Source: Cephalotus follicularis
Lineage: Eukaryota; Streptophyta; Magnoliopsida; Oxalidales; Cephalotaceae
DNA: 64,000 nucleotides
Direction: 5' to 3'
Assembly (NCBI GenBank): GCA_001972305.1
Contig: BDDD01000048.1
Location: forward strand, 1 to 64,000
Shown here: one piece after another, positions 1 to 11,115 of the stretch
Position numbering within the stretch: position 1 is the stretch's first letter
Layout: every line of letters begins with the position of its first letter
The notes under the pieces: generated by a model
The model's input: only the letters and a program-made list of their open reading frames with translations
Told to the model about the DNA's origin: nothing
Database searches by the model: none
Made by a program: the position numbers and the translations under genes

Positions 1-240
1 TAGTCGACGTCTTTTGGAAGTAGTCGATGTCTTTTGGTACGGACGTCGATGCCATTACTGGAAGGACGATGTCTTCTTTGTAATTGATCCTGTACGAAAG
101 ACGTCGATGTTATTTTTAAGGAGTCGACTTCTTCTTCTGCAGATGGTATATTGCTTTGATTTTGAACTTGTAATTCCTCGCACATTAAGTAAATTAGTTA
201 AATGCAAATATGTTATCATCAAAACAAGGATTGAGACTAA
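1..240. repeat. Relic with GTCGAC/GTCGAT palindrome cluster
   Basis: The first 150 bases carry about six copies of a motif of the type AGTCGACGTCTTTTGG or GACGTCGATG, spaced roughly 20-40 bases apart. The same motif type fills parts of LTR-Z (39600-40930) and the Athila-1 LTR, so this is probably a piece of such an LTR cut off by the window edge and joined to copia sequence. No protein similarity is seen; the short open frames here look incidental. Confidence 0.55.
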
Positions 241-249
241 ATCGTCAAC

Positions 250-586
250 ACATAGAGACATCGATAGCTGCCATGGAAGGTGTATGGATGAAGAAGTTCA
301 TCAAATATTTGGGTGTAGTTCCTGACATTGATGATCCAATATATTATAATGTGATAACAATAGAGTGATAGCACAGTCCAAGGAGCCTAGATCTCACTCA
401 AAGTCTAAACACATTCTTAGGTGTTTTCATCTTATACGTGAGATCGTTGATCGTGGAGATATAAAAGTGGAAAGAGTTCCAAGTGAAGACAATATTGCAG
501 ACCCGCTTACTAAGGCACTATCAAAGACAGTCTTTGACAGACACCTTGATGCTATGAGTGTGAGACACTATGGCAACTGGCTTTAG
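250..586 (+). pseudogene. Copia-3 RNase H C-terminal relic
   Basis: This is the end of a Ty1/copia polyprotein, the RNase H domain that degrades the RNA strand during reverse transcription. Visible motifs are AAMEGVWMKKFIKYLGVVP, then after a frameshift near 350 CDNNRVIAQSKEPRSH, the RCFHLIREIVDRGDI block and ADPLTKAL near the C-terminus, all typical of plant copia elements. The frame breaks inside the conserved YCDNN block, so the gene is dead. It ends in a stop at 586, just before a polypurine tract and LTR, as expected for the 3' end of the polyprotein. The rest of the gene is left of the window or replaced by other repeat sequence. Confidence 0.85.
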
Positions 587-591
587 CACTT

Positions 592-601
592 AGTGAGAGA
601 T
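592..601 (+). other. Copia-3 polypurine tract
   Basis: AGTGAGAGAT lies between the stop of the RNase H frame and the LTR start TGTTAGAG. The position and purine content fit the plus-strand primer of a copia element. Confidence 0.6.
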
Positions 602-2377
602 TGTTAGAGATAAAGTGCTGCGGGCCAGTGTTGAGCTTGCATTTACTATATCTTGTATAAATGAGTTATAAATTCAATAAAGATGTTTATGTTTTATCAA
701 TGGCTATGAGTTCGTTTCATTAATACATGCTTAATTAAATTGTAAATGAATGTCCAGGAATAAAGTTAGAGAACCAAGTTCATGATGAGATCGTGATGTG
801 AGAATTGGAATCTCGGTATATTTATTTCGAATCTTCCTGGTCATAGGATTGACACTCAGGGCATTATCAATCCGGATAGGCCAGCACGTACTGTCAGATT
901 GGTAAGCAAATGGTGATTGATCTCACACTCACTCGCACGGATGATGCTATGACAACTACGTGGGTGCTCGTTTCCCAAGTTCATTAAAGGCGACTGTTGA
1001 TAGAATATCTGTATGGAGTTTTACTTACATATCAGACATAATTCTAGTTTTACAGCAGTGCATGTGGTCCTTGGACATGAGCCGTCACTGGATGTCTTGT
1101 GCATAGGGTGTTGTGTTTTGATGATGCTTAAATACATATTCTATGAAGTATATACAAGCATTAGTTGGACATAGTACACTTATGTATGGATGCATGTGAA
1201 CTGGCAACAATGAATCCATTGCTTCCAGTAAAAGAAGATTATGCTTAGGATGATTTTCGTTAGCGAATAAACGCTTGACCAGGCTAGCCACAATATCAAG
1301 AGTGTGATATCGTTGATTGAATATTAGAGGGGCAACTCTAATATTATTTAGGCTAATGAAAGATAGTCACGAGGCTAAAGATTAAATTATTGGGGTCTGA
1401 CATAATCCGTACCCTAGATTTAATCAGAGCATTTCCAATGGAAGGACTATACGTACATGTACCTATAAATAGTGGTTCACAAATTATTCATATTACCTGG
1501 GGGTCGTTATGCATTGCTAGATGTTGATGTCGACCAGTAGGATGGCCGAGATTAAATTGATAAATTAATCTTGGAAGAAAAGAATTAAAAGAGTTTTAAT
1601 TCGAAATGTTTGAGAGAATAATTTTTATGTGATAATAAATATTTAATCGAATAATCGTGAGCGTCATGATTTAATTTTACGGCCAGCGTAATAGTGAACC
1701 CATAGGGTCAGACACAACACAGGCTGATATTTCCAATACGGTTATGAGAGAATAATTAGGATAATTATTTCCTAATTATATTTAATGAGATTATATATAT
1801 ATATATATAATTAATGATATTAATTATATTAAGGAAAGAAAGAAGTTTAAAAGGAAATGTATTCCTTTTAAAGAGGGTTGGTTGAATTAGGAGATTGTGT
1901 TTAAGTGGGATTTGTCTAGCAGCAAATATATATAAACACATCTATCTCCGTCATACATAACTTGTGCTCTATTTTGTAAAACCCCAGCCGCCTCTCTCTT
2001 TCTCTCTCTCTCATAGACAATCAAGTGTTGATAGCTTGTGAAGCTTACGTGTTGGTGATTGAAGCTTCGTGTGGATACCTTGGAGGCCTTCTACCCTTGG
2101 AGGCTAGAACCGTTCTATACGAACAACAAGTAGCTGCGCTTTTGAAAGCAACAAGACTCATAGGAAGAAGGAAGGAGCCGCTCTATTGATGTGAGTAATT
2201 CCGCCTGCTCCTCCTTATTGATTTCTATATATCTAACTGTATATGTATGCTCAAAAGATCCTGAAAACGAACCATATGGCTTGATAATCATGAGATGTTA
2301 ACACAATATATATATATATATATTAGGGTTTTATGCATCTAGATATTTTATTGCTTAAACGCCATAAGGTTCAAACA
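602..2377 (+). mobile_element. Copia-3 3' LTR
   Basis: The LTR starts TGTTAGAGATAAAGTGC directly after the polypurine tract and probably ends TTCAAACA near 2377, where sequence of a different (gypsy) LTR begins. The right end is an estimate because the partner LTR is not in the window. The interior is non-coding, AT-rich, with TA repeats near 1794-1810 and 2306-2323, a TATA-like box near 1927 and a CT-rich tract near 1990-2010. The distal part (1980-2340) looks like R-U5. The start is firm; the end is moderate. Confidence 0.65.
1927..1936 (+). promoter_or_regulatory. Possible TATA box in Copia-3 LTR
   Basis: TATATATAAA lies upstream of a CT-rich tract (1990-2010), the order expected for a U3/R boundary of a plant LTR promoter. 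No transcript data are available; this is inference from sequence context only. Confidence 0.3.
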
Positions 2378-3566
2378 GACATATAGTCGGGTAGGTATAC
2401 TATATGTATGTATGCAACAATATAACAGTATGCAATGTATGCATCAGTATAACAGTGTAACAGTATATGTATGTAACCGTGCAACAGTGTAACAATATAT
2501 GTATTCATGGCCTATTAAATGTGTGAATGTCAGTTGCGGACAGGTTCGATATACCAACCGTCCCTAAGCGGGGGTATACTTGGCTAGTCCTAATCACAGC
2601 AAAGGTCATAGGCCTACAGGCACTCCGTAAACAATCCATAACCATCCATGGGGATAATCATTCCGCAGATCTGAGTACTACTCTGCCTCTTTAGCCCAAG
2701 ATAGTACTGCCGCCGATTACCTACCTTTTCGGGATCGTAGCCGAGTGGGGAAGAGATAACGCTGACCACATCAATACTAGGCCATAAAAACGGTCCTAGC
2801 CCGTAATCATAATGTTAGGCTGTAAAAACGGTCATAACCCGTAAATACAATGTTAGGCCATAAAAACGGTCATAACACGTAGGCGCCATTGGTCCATCCC
2901 TAAATAGATGTTCATACCCTCTAGTGATGTGGTCAAACACCCATAATCCTCGTGATGGAAACGAAGATTATGAATGGGTTATCTCGTTAGGTCTCAAACA
3001 ATAACAACCATCAATCATAGCCATATAATATTCGTAGCCCATAACCGTATTGCCGTAGAAATGATAGAAACCTGATATAAAGGATCACATAGGATCCACA
3101 TCCTTCAAAACCATTTATAAAACCATTTTCCGTATCCATTTTCCATAACCGTTTGTAAAAGCGTTTTCAATAACCATAAACCATAATCATTTGGTTGGTC
3201 CCTATCGAAGTTTATAAAACAATGGAAAGGAAGTCCAACTAGAATATCCACGTCCAGATGTCCCAATGGAACTACCCTAACCATTTTTGAAATCCATAAA
3301 ACAATGGAGAGGAAGTCAGATATACCAATGGAACCATCCCAACCATTTGAAAACCATTTCTATAAAACCCTTTGAACATTTATAAAACCCTTTTATTGAA
3401 CTTTATTTAAAGATTTATTTGAAAGTAAATTTTGGAGACTAAAAGTGTTAAACAAGGATTTCCATAGGTTACAAGGCCTTAGGGAGGCTTCCTATGGAAT
3501 GCGAAAATCATGTAAAACCGTAAAATTTGGCTAAACAGAGCCTTAAGCGTTGATGCCTTTGCACTA
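2378..3566 (-). mobile_element. Truncated LTR of the Gypsy-A family
   Basis: This block aligns by eye with 4040-4990 of the Gypsy-A LTR and with 21780-22840 of LTR-X. Shared landmarks are ATACCAACCGTCCCTAAG, GTATACTTGGCTAGTCCTAA, repeated GTAAAAACGGTCATAACCCG units (2780-2880) and AGGATCACATAGGATCCA. It has lost its outer end (joined to the Copia-3 LTR near 2378) and is cut at 3566 by Gypsy-A. The remainder should lie beyond the right end of Gypsy-A, outside the window. No coding sequence. Confidence 0.7.
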
Positions 3567-5901
3567 TGTCATGCCCCGAACCACGGGGAAACCCCTAAGG
3601 TCCGACACGTGATATACCATCCATGCAATCAATACATTACATACTCCAAAAGGTGTTATAAATTTAAAACTTTAAATACCATATGCATGCGTAAGATACA
3701 TCAATATACAAAGACAAGTCCAACCATATCCATATCATCCACATACAATCTTAAGCACTGCCACAAGCCAGCAGATCAAAAGCTGAAATACAAATGTCTC
3801 CTATAGATCCCCTCCTATATACAAGGTAGAAAATGAAATCCAAACCATTGACCAAGATCTGTCTGGAAAGCCCGATCCGCCTAGAGCTGCTTCACTGCGG
3901 TGCACTACCTGCACCTGAACCTGAACCGGAATCTGACCCATTACGAGAATGGGTCAGCAACCAAAGGTTGTGTAGGCAACACTATATGCTATGCATGCAA
4001 CAAATATAACAGATATATATGCATGACATGTTACATGCATGAAATCCAATTGTGAACAACGTCAGTATATCAACCGTCCCTAAGAGGTGGTATACTTGGC
4101 TAGTCCTAAACACATCAACGACCATAGGCTTGTAGACACTCCCTAAAATCATTCACGGGGATAATCAATCCATGTGGTCAACTACTTCTTTGCCACTCCG
4201 GCCTGAGATAGTACCTCCATCGTCTATACACTTTCCATGCCATAGCCATATGGAGCATAGGATAACACCGGTCATATAATCCATAATGCTAGTCCCTTAT
4301 AGAGGGTACTAGCCCATACCATAATAGAGATCTCTAAGAGGTAAGACATGTCTGTAAGCATACCATACCATATCCATCCACAATGCGATGATTGCTCAAG
4401 TCACCCAAAAAGGGAGGATTCCATAACCATAATATGTGGCCTACATCCATAATTCTACATAACAGAAATGAAGATCATGAATGGATTATCCCTTAAGGAC
4501 TCATCCATAATAATCCATCAATCATAGCTGTACCATACCCATATCCCATAACCATGTTGCGATTTAAATGATAGAGACCTACCATAAAGGATCACATAGG
4601 ATCCATCCGTCAAAACAATTTTCCATAACCATATTTCCAAAACCATTTTCAATTTGTTGGTCCCTATCAGAGTTTAAAAAAAATAATGGAGAGCCAGTCT
4701 AATTAGGATATCCTAGTCCAAATGTCCCAATCGAACTATCCTAACCATTTTTGAAAACCGTTTGTATAACACCCTTTTCGTTTGATTTTCTTTAAAATTC
4801 CACTTTAAAAGTTGATTTGGAAATTGAAGCTGTTAAAGGAGGATTTCCATAGGCTACAAGGCCTTAGTGAGGCTTCATATGGAATAAATTTGAAGAGAAA
4901 ACCATTTGGGATTGAAAAGGGGTGAAAAACAGTGTGGTTCTATCAAAATAGGGAACTAAGCGTCGACTACTTCATCCAAAGCATCGATAGTTAGCGCCTA
5001 ACCGTCGACGGGTTCATGCAAAGCGTCGACGCTTAAGACCCTAAGCTTCAACTCTTGCATGAAGCATCGACTGTTTGAAAAGAGGGTAAAGCATCGACTG
5101 ATGCCTTAGGCGTCGGCGGCTAAAACATAAGCGTCGACGCTTCGCTTGAAAGCGTCGACGGTTTACAGCAACGACAGATCGCCAAAGAGTTGAAAAATCC
5201 ATTTTAAAACCGTTTAAATACGTTTAAAACCCGATCCAAAGGTAGCTATAAGCCCCTAAGGTCATAGGAAGTTAAAAACGACTTTAACCCTTTAGATCTG
5301 TACCCATAGCCCATGAATCTAGAGAGAAAATGAATTAGGCCTATAAACCTAAACTCTCAATTCTCTCTTTGATTTCCATTTCAATCCGTTTTAAACCATA
5401 CCCTAGTCCATCCATGTAGCATACATACAAATATCCATAACCATAATATTATGTAAATGCATCAGAATATGGAGATCAAAGCATATGTAGAACCTACCTC
5501 AAATTAGCTGAGAATGGAGAATATGTTGCTTGGATCCTCAAACTGATTCTCCCTTCAGGTTCTACATGCTGCCACGATCCCAAAGACACATTCCTTGCTT
5601 GATTCCACCCGCTTTTCTCTCTAGCTCACTCTCCCTCCCTCCCTCCCCCCCTCTCTCTTTCTCTAAATTAGAATGAGAAATGAAAGAGCTGAGCCGCCTA
5701 TATATAGAAATAGGCTTCCTTTAGGCAAAAATCATATAAGTCATGATCAGGTTCTACTGAACCTCCACTACCTATAAACAGACATAGAAGTGGAAAATAG
5801 TACATATCATATACAATCCATACCATCCATCAATACGACATTGTACAATACAATATATAAACACATACAATTCCATACATATAATAGATATGGGGCTTAC
5901 A
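3567..5901 (-). mobile_element. Gypsy-A 3' LTR
   Basis: The LTR begins TGTCATGCCCCGAACC and ends GGGGCTTACA when read on the plus strand; the element itself is on the minus strand, as shown by the polypurine tract to the right and integrase coding beyond it. Length is 2335 bases. It contains a GTCGAC palindrome cluster (4960-5165), a CT-rich tract (5620-5665) and a TATATATAG-type box near 5699. The candidate TSD is CACTA at 3562-3566; its partner is outside the window. Confidence 0.85.
4960..5165. repeat. GTCGAC palindrome cluster in Gypsy-A LTR
   Basis: Nine units of type GCGTCGACGC or decayed forms (GCATCGAC, GCGTCGGC) occur in about 200 bases with irregular 12-45 base spacing. Two are perfect 14-base palindromes, AAGCGTCGACGCTT at 5021-5034 and 5129-5142. 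Variants differ mainly by CG to CA or TG changes. Confidence 0.85.
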
Positions 5902-5914
5902 TCCTCCCCTCCTT
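5902..5914 (-). other. Gypsy-A polypurine tract
   Basis: TCCTCCCCTCCTT on the plus strand is a purine tract on the element strand, directly next to the LTR end. It is followed by the complement of a CTCGGGAGGAGATTT block that also closes the gypsy polyprotein region in Gypsy-B at 31110. Confidence 0.85.
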
Positions 5915-6977
5915 AGAGAAATCTCCTCCCGAGATTCCTTAGGATCAAAACAAATGAGGATACAAGGCTCTCATATCATCCTCACGCTCCCATGTTGCTT
6001 CCTCAAGCCCATGATGCTGCCATAAAACCTTAACCAAAGCCATCTCTTTGTTCCATAGCTGCTTGACTCGGTGGTCAAGAATCTGAACTGGAGTCTCCTT
6101 GAAACTCATATCCGATCTCAGATCAATGGCTCATACTACAATACATGTGAAGGGTCTGGGTGATACTTCCTTAGCATCGATACATGAAACACATTATGCA
6201 CCTCTGATAGACTAGGAGGTAAGGCAAGTCTGTAAGAGACTGCACCAACCCTCTCAAGGATCTCAAAAGGTCCTATAAACCGTGGAGCTAATTTCCCTTT
6301 CTTGTTGAATGTCATAATTCCTTTAGTCGGGGAGACTTTAAGGAAAAGATGATCACCCACTGAGAACTCTAGATCCCATCGACGATGATCAGCATAACTC
6401 TTCTGTCGACTTTGAGCCGTTAGGAGCCTTTCTCTGATAATCTTAGCCTTCTCTGTTGATTCCTACACAAACCTTGGCCCTAGGAGACTCTGCTCGCCTA
6501 CCTCAAACCAACAAACTTGAGTCCTACATTTTCGTCCATAAAGAGCTTCAAACGGAGCCATACCGATACTAGCATGAAAACTGTTATTATAAGAGAACTC
6601 CACTAAAGGCAGATGCCGATCCCAACTGCCACCCCAATCCATCAAACATGCTTAGAGCATATCCTCCAGAGTCTGAATCGTCCTCTCAGATTTTCCATAT
6701 GTCTGAGGGTGAAAAGCCATACTAAAACTCAGTTGAGTACCAAGAGCTGTCTGTAATTTCCTCCAAAACCGCGAGGTAAACCGTGGGTCTCTGTCGAAAA
6801 CAACGCTAACTGGTACTCCATGGAGTCTCACAATCTCCCCAACATATAGAAATGCTAACCGTTCCAAAGAATAAGTCGTCATGATCGCTAGAAAATGTGC
6901 CGATTTGGTGAAGCGATCAACCATAACCCTTATAGCATCATGGTTAGCTCTCAGCCGTGGCAACCCCGAGACAAAAT
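5915..6977 (-). pseudogene. Gypsy-A integrase, C-terminal half (piece 1)
   Basis: Ty3/gypsy integrase inserts the element cDNA into chromosomal DNA. Minus-strand reading gives the catalytic core ([29 protein letters not shown], then [12 protein letters not shown] with the catalytic Glu) at 6652-6972, then LPLVEFSYNNSFHASIGMAP and YGRKCRT at 6463-6645, then the C-terminal FLKVSPTKGIM, FIGPFEILERVG and FHVSMLRKYHPDPSHV at 6136-6360. Stops and shifts separate these three frames, so it is dead. The last part toward 5915 should be the chromodomain-like tail. The frame is cut at 6977 by LTR-W and resumes at 18690, where the residues just before the break are found. Confidence 0.88.
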
Positions 6978-7035
6978 TGTCACACCCCATTCCCAATAAC
7001 AACACAAATTGGTTATGGCAATCAATAGAAATATT
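6978..7035 (-). mobile_element. LTR-W terminal stub
   Basis: The first about 58 bases (TGTCACACCCCATTCCCAAT and on) match the left ends of the full LTRs at 9296 and 15567. The sequence then jumps to internal sequence equivalent to about 13213, so most of this LTR is deleted. Confidence 0.75.
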
Positions 7036-8157
7036 CTACAAAAATCAGGCATGAAGTAACAGTCAAAAATGGGCTATGTAAAGAAAAAACATTTTATATC
7101 CACACTCCCGAAGGAGGAACCAACCGTCATAAATGGGCTCAACCCTCAATAAACCATAATTTAGATCTGAATCATCATTCTAGAACCTCAGTGATGAATC
7201 CATTAAAATCATACTCTTAGGATTTCTTGAAATTTGGGCATGAAGTATTCGTTTATCGTACTCCATGCCACATGATAAACAACAGTTTATATGTTTGGGG
7301 ATCAACCCTCATATCTCATCACAATCTATATGCTGGGGGCTCAGCTCGCACCAGACTACATCAAAATTTATATATATTCGGGTCACAGCCCTCACAGATC
7401 ATCATGACAACAATTTAACCACAATTACATCATAAACATGCGAAAACTAATCATCTACACCATATGAAGTGGCTTGCCCACATTCACTACATCACAGTCA
7501 TATCATAAGCACTGACACATACCGGCAGGTCCAATACATCAACACTCATTTATACTCTAGCACTGCCACAAGCTGGCAGGTCATATAATGTAAATACACT
7601 GTCCATCTACATCAAGTACCTAATGCAAACATAGATCAGAAGAATGTAGATACTTACCCTACACTCGGACTGTCTAACCACTTATGTGTCCACCTGAACC
7701 TGAACTTAAACCTGACCCACTTCATTTCAATGAAACAGATCAGCAGCCAATGGTTGTGTACAATACACATAAGTAATAAATGAGTGCAGAGGTGTAACAT
7801 ATATATATATATATATATATAATATCGATCATGTGAGATGCATACATAGCATGAGAGATGTGAACAATGTCATTTCGTATCTACATAAGTCATAACACAA
7901 TCCATCATCAACAACTCTACCATATATCATCATCTAGAGTCATTCATCCCATATCAATCCATGACTGTGCTATATCAATTACATTTCATATTCGTTTACG
8001 GTCCATATCCGTTTACACTCTACCAGGAATCTAGAGGTTAAATACATATGTAGTTGACATCTAACGGTCGACTAAATATATATACTTACCAGCATATATA
8101 AGTAGTTGGACGCCCTATCAGCTCATTCGCAATCTATTTCGAGCATCCATGCAATGC

Positions 8158-8416
8158 CCAACTATTCGATAATAGTCCATTAGATCACCATCCGATCAAT
8201 AACAGTTCATACAATCACTAACCATTCAACAACGGTCCATTCAGTCACTATCCGTTCAATAACGATCCGTTCGGTCACTAACCATTCGAAAACGGTCCGT
8301 ACGATCACTATTCGTTCAATAACGGATCATACGATCGCTAACCGCTCAACAACGGTTCAAATGATCACTATCCGTTCAACAACGGTCCATTCGATCACAA
8401 TACGATCGATGACGTT
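8158..8416. repeat. 30-base tandem array with CCGTTCAACAACGG core
   Basis: About eight to nine degenerate units follow the pattern gatcactaaCCGTTCAACAACGGtccattc. The core is an inverted repeat, CCGTT-caaca-AACGG overlapping by one base. An equivalent array is at 14380-14650 in internal copy 2. AACGG is the core of plant MYB3R/MSA-type sites; that link is inference. The open frames over this array come from the repeat and are not genes. Confidence 0.75.
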
Positions 8417-8499
8417 ACACTAGCCATTCACAATGACCAATCATATTCTATTTCGATCAACCACTATTCGATACAGAAGGTTTTCTTACAACACTTATG

Positions 8500-8592
8500 C
8501 CTTTCGGCTCATCCGATTGACCACTTAGCCATTTTGACTTATTCGGTCGGTCACTTAGCCATTATGGCTCATTCGGTCGGTCACTTAATCGC
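8500..8592. repeat. 30-base tandem array (ATTCGGTCGGTCACTTAGCC type)
   Basis: Three degenerate units with the pattern ATTCGGTCGGTCACTTAGCC followed by ATTATGGCTC lie next to the AACGG array. The equivalent array in copy 2 (14740-14865) has four units, so unit number varies between the two copies of the same element. Confidence 0.75.
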
Positions 8593-8881
8593 TATACAGT
8601 TCATAGCCCTCATTGTCAGTTCATTCGATGTATCCCGTAGGATTTGAGGAGGTCTGCCTTCTTGAGGTCAGCCTTCCGGGCAAGTCTAGACTGCTCGGCA
8701 GCCTTAGGCACTATTTCGGAGGTGAAAAAACTAGCATGATCTCAAACAGAATCAAAATCCATGCAAAACTGGGCAGTTTCACTAAAACAGGGCTATTGGC
8801 AACAACACCACCCTTTAGGCATCGACTTCATCTTGTATTCAGTGCAATCCGTAGCAGTAAAGATCTTCTCAGATCTTGTAG

Positions 8882-9103
8882 CTATCTTTTACCAATAGTC
8901 GCATCAAGTTCCCCCTTGAAACTAGAAGGATTATGCCTCATGAATCTGTCAAGATTCCTTCCAAACTGATTTCCATCATCACGTGCACCATGGCTAGGAG
9001 CCATGTGCTGTGGGTGAGCTTGAGCGTACAATCGACGCATGTATTCCATGTTTGCAGCATTCGCAGCCATCCGCTGCTGGAAGTAATCCGCTATACGGCT
9101 CAT
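8882..9103 (-). pseudogene. LTR-W gag fragment, copy 1
   Basis: A 73-residue minus-strand frame reads MSRIADYFQQRMAANAANME, then AQAHPQHMAPSHG, then FMRHNPSSFKGELDA. The last block matches the start of the Ty3/gypsy capsid domain (FLRLNPPxFxG type). Nothing recognisable follows, so the capsid and all of pol are missing. It lies just inside the degenerate primer-binding site, the normal place for the start of gag. It cannot make a functional capsid. Confidence 0.75.
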
Positions 9104-9280
9104 AGGGTCCGTTCTGTCATTTACTTGCTCTGAACATTTCCATTAGCGACTCAAAGCCTTCCACGTCTTCTCCTTCCGTCCATTTCATTTTCTTTAAGGA
9201 AAGATGTCATTAGTCATCTCGAGGAAACAATTGTTAATTTCCAAGGATAGTATCTTAGCTAAGCATATAAACGGATATAT

Positions 9281-9292
9281 GCTCGATGCCAC
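9281..9292 (-). other. Decayed primer-binding site, LTR-W copy 1
   Basis: GCTCGATGCCAC is a damaged form of the complement of TGGTATCAGAGC (initiator Met-tRNA). The intact form is in copy 2 at 15551-15562. Its place, three bases inside the LTR at 9296, shows that this middle LTR acts as a 5' LTR for the left internal region. Confidence 0.65.
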
Positions 9293-9777
9293 TACTGTCA
9301 CACCCCCTTCCCAATAACAACACATATAGGTTGTGGCAATCAACATAAATATTCAGCCTATGCAATTACGATAAAATTTAAAACTTCAATACCATTAGCA
9401 TCTTGCGGAAGCATTCTAGTATAAGCCGAATAAGCAACATAACATGTATCCCATACTACATGTTACCCAAATTAACAATATAATAAACCAACATTGTCAA
9501 TTGCCCTCAACGGAGCGTGATCAATATTCAATACAAAATACATTATCCACTAATTACAATAATCCATTATCCATAAATGCAATACATAAAAGAAGAACAA
9601 CTCAGTCTTCTCTTCAAATCTCCAAGTGTGCACAATAACAACACCCACTTCATCATCTAAAATTGTAGGGGGTTAGCCTTTGTCCTCACTTGGCTAAGTA
9701 TAAATGTAATTTGGGCCCAATGATAATGAATGCCAAGTAATGAATGGATCATGATGCAATACATACTATATCTCGAT

Positions 9778-9931
9778 GCATATACATATATATACATATA
9801 TGTATACATATGCACATATGTGTATATATGTATATGTATATACATATACATATGTATATGTATATGTATATACATATACATATATACACATATGTGCATA
9901 TGTATACGTATATATATACATATATACATAT
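9778..9931. repeat. TATACA/CATATG tandem expansion
   Basis: About 150 bases of alternating ATACAT and ATATGT, strongly self-complementary. The equivalent site in the right LTR (about 16031-16050) has only about 20 bases. It produces open frames in several phases rich in Tyr, Ile, His and Met; these are artefacts. Confidence 0.9.
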
Positions 9932-10569
9932 GCCAAAAGCCACAATATCACAGTTCACAATCATGTCCAAAGCACCACATTTTCACGGTTCACGATGTTA
10001 AAAAGCCACATTTTCACGAATCACAATCATGTCCAAAGGACCAATCAATTCACAGTGGGTACGAAGAGCGTCGACAACTCCTGGTCCCAACATCGTACAT
10101 CCCGACATCGCCCCCCAACTCCTGGAATCACGAGCAGGTCACGGTACAGTGAGTTACCCAGCCATCTCCTGGCCCCTGGGTCAAACCAGCCACTAGCCAT
10201 CGCTGGCATCTCCGCCACGCAACTAGTACGGCCACAATCACAATCACAATCAATATCACAGTCAAAATCACAATCACAATCATCCCAGTACTCAATCAGT
10301 TTTCCAAGTAATTTATAAGATAAAAACACTTGAAAACAATCACATTTTCACGATGTCACGGTTCTCAGTTCACGATGTTTTGGAAGCCATTTTCACAATC
10401 TTCCGAAAATATACATTTTACTCAAAACATACATTTCGTACAAAATAATGATTTATAACAATCATGTATGCACTTCCAAAAAAGATAAAACAGTTTCACA
10501 ATCAGTAATTACAATCATTTCACAATCTGTTCACCACATTACACAATGCACACATATGCTCACAATGCA

Positions 10570-10815
10570 AAACAGTCCATAACAGTCGGCTATCCTCTAT
10601 TGGCAGGCGGCTGCCCTCAATCAACAGTCGGCTGCCCTCCCTGGCAGTCGGCTAATCACACTACAGGAGGTGTCCTCCATTAAAATGCATGGACAGTCGA
10701 CTGGCTCTCTTGCACAGTCGGCTATTTTCCTTGAATAGTCGGCTGTTCTCACCGAACAGTCGGCTGGTTCCCCCGGGCAGTCACCTGTCCTTCGTAGACA
10801 GTCGGCTGGCCCTGC
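10570..10815. repeat. CAGTCGGCTG array, middle LTR
   Basis: Nine or so units of type ACAGTCGGCTGccctc occur every 20-35 bases, including one perfect palindrome CAGTCGACTG near 10692. The right LTR has a shorter version (16670-16890), missing at least one unit. The array lies about 150 bases from the GTCGAC cluster. Confidence 0.8.
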
Positions 10816-10959
10816 AGGTAGTCCACAAAAATTGTAGACAATACATGCAATTCTCAACCCAATCCATTCAAAATAGAGCATCCATAAATAGCAATAGACA
10901 TTCATGCTCATGCCACAGTCTATTGCATGCATTTCATCTATGAACATCCATTCACTTAA

Positions 10960-11115
10960 GCATCGCCGCTTAACTCTTAGCGTCGTTCACTCGCGTGTAG
11001 CAGTACAAAGCGTCGACACTTCTATCAAAAGCGTCGATTGTCTAGAGGAACCAAGAGTTCAGTTCCTGTATAACAGTCCATAGCATCAACGTTTTTCCTT
11101 TTGGCGTCGACGGTT
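10960..11115. repeat. GTCGAC cluster, middle LTR
   Basis: Units such as AAAGCGTCGACACTT, AAAGCGTCGATTG and GGCGTCGACGG, plus decayed forms (GCATCAAC, GCATCGCC), appear in about 150 bases. The equivalent block is at 17035-17190. Confidence 0.75.

Larger units (their letters stand above)
7036..9295 (-). mobile_element. LTR-W internal region, copy 1
   Basis: This copy is similar throughout to 13213-15566. It contains a block resembling part of the Gypsy-A family LTR (about 7480-7800: repeated CACTGCCACA...GGCAGGTC units and CCTGAACCTGAAC), a TA repeat at 7798-7822, a 30-base tandem array (8158-8416), a second 30-base array (8500-8592) and a gag fragment. Apart from that gag fragment, no gene is seen. 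It lacks the poly-C polypurine tract and integrase scrap present in copy 2, because its outer end is deleted. Confidence 0.8.

Noticed and set aside
4960..5165. Regular short palindromes considered as a CRISPR array
   Set aside because: Spacing is irregular, spacers are 12-45 bases, the units are degenerate, and the context is a plant LTR.
9657..10318. Overlapping frames rich in Tyr, Ile, His and Met on both strands, up to 180 residues
   Set aside because: They are translations of the TATACA/CATATG tandem expansion in the LTR-W LTR and have no domain.
10621..10947. 108-residue frame with repeated Ala-Asp-Cys blocks, resembling a cysteine-rich peptide (also 16717-17025)
   Set aside because: The pattern comes from the CAGTCGGCTG array read in one phase, and unit number changes between the two LTR copies.
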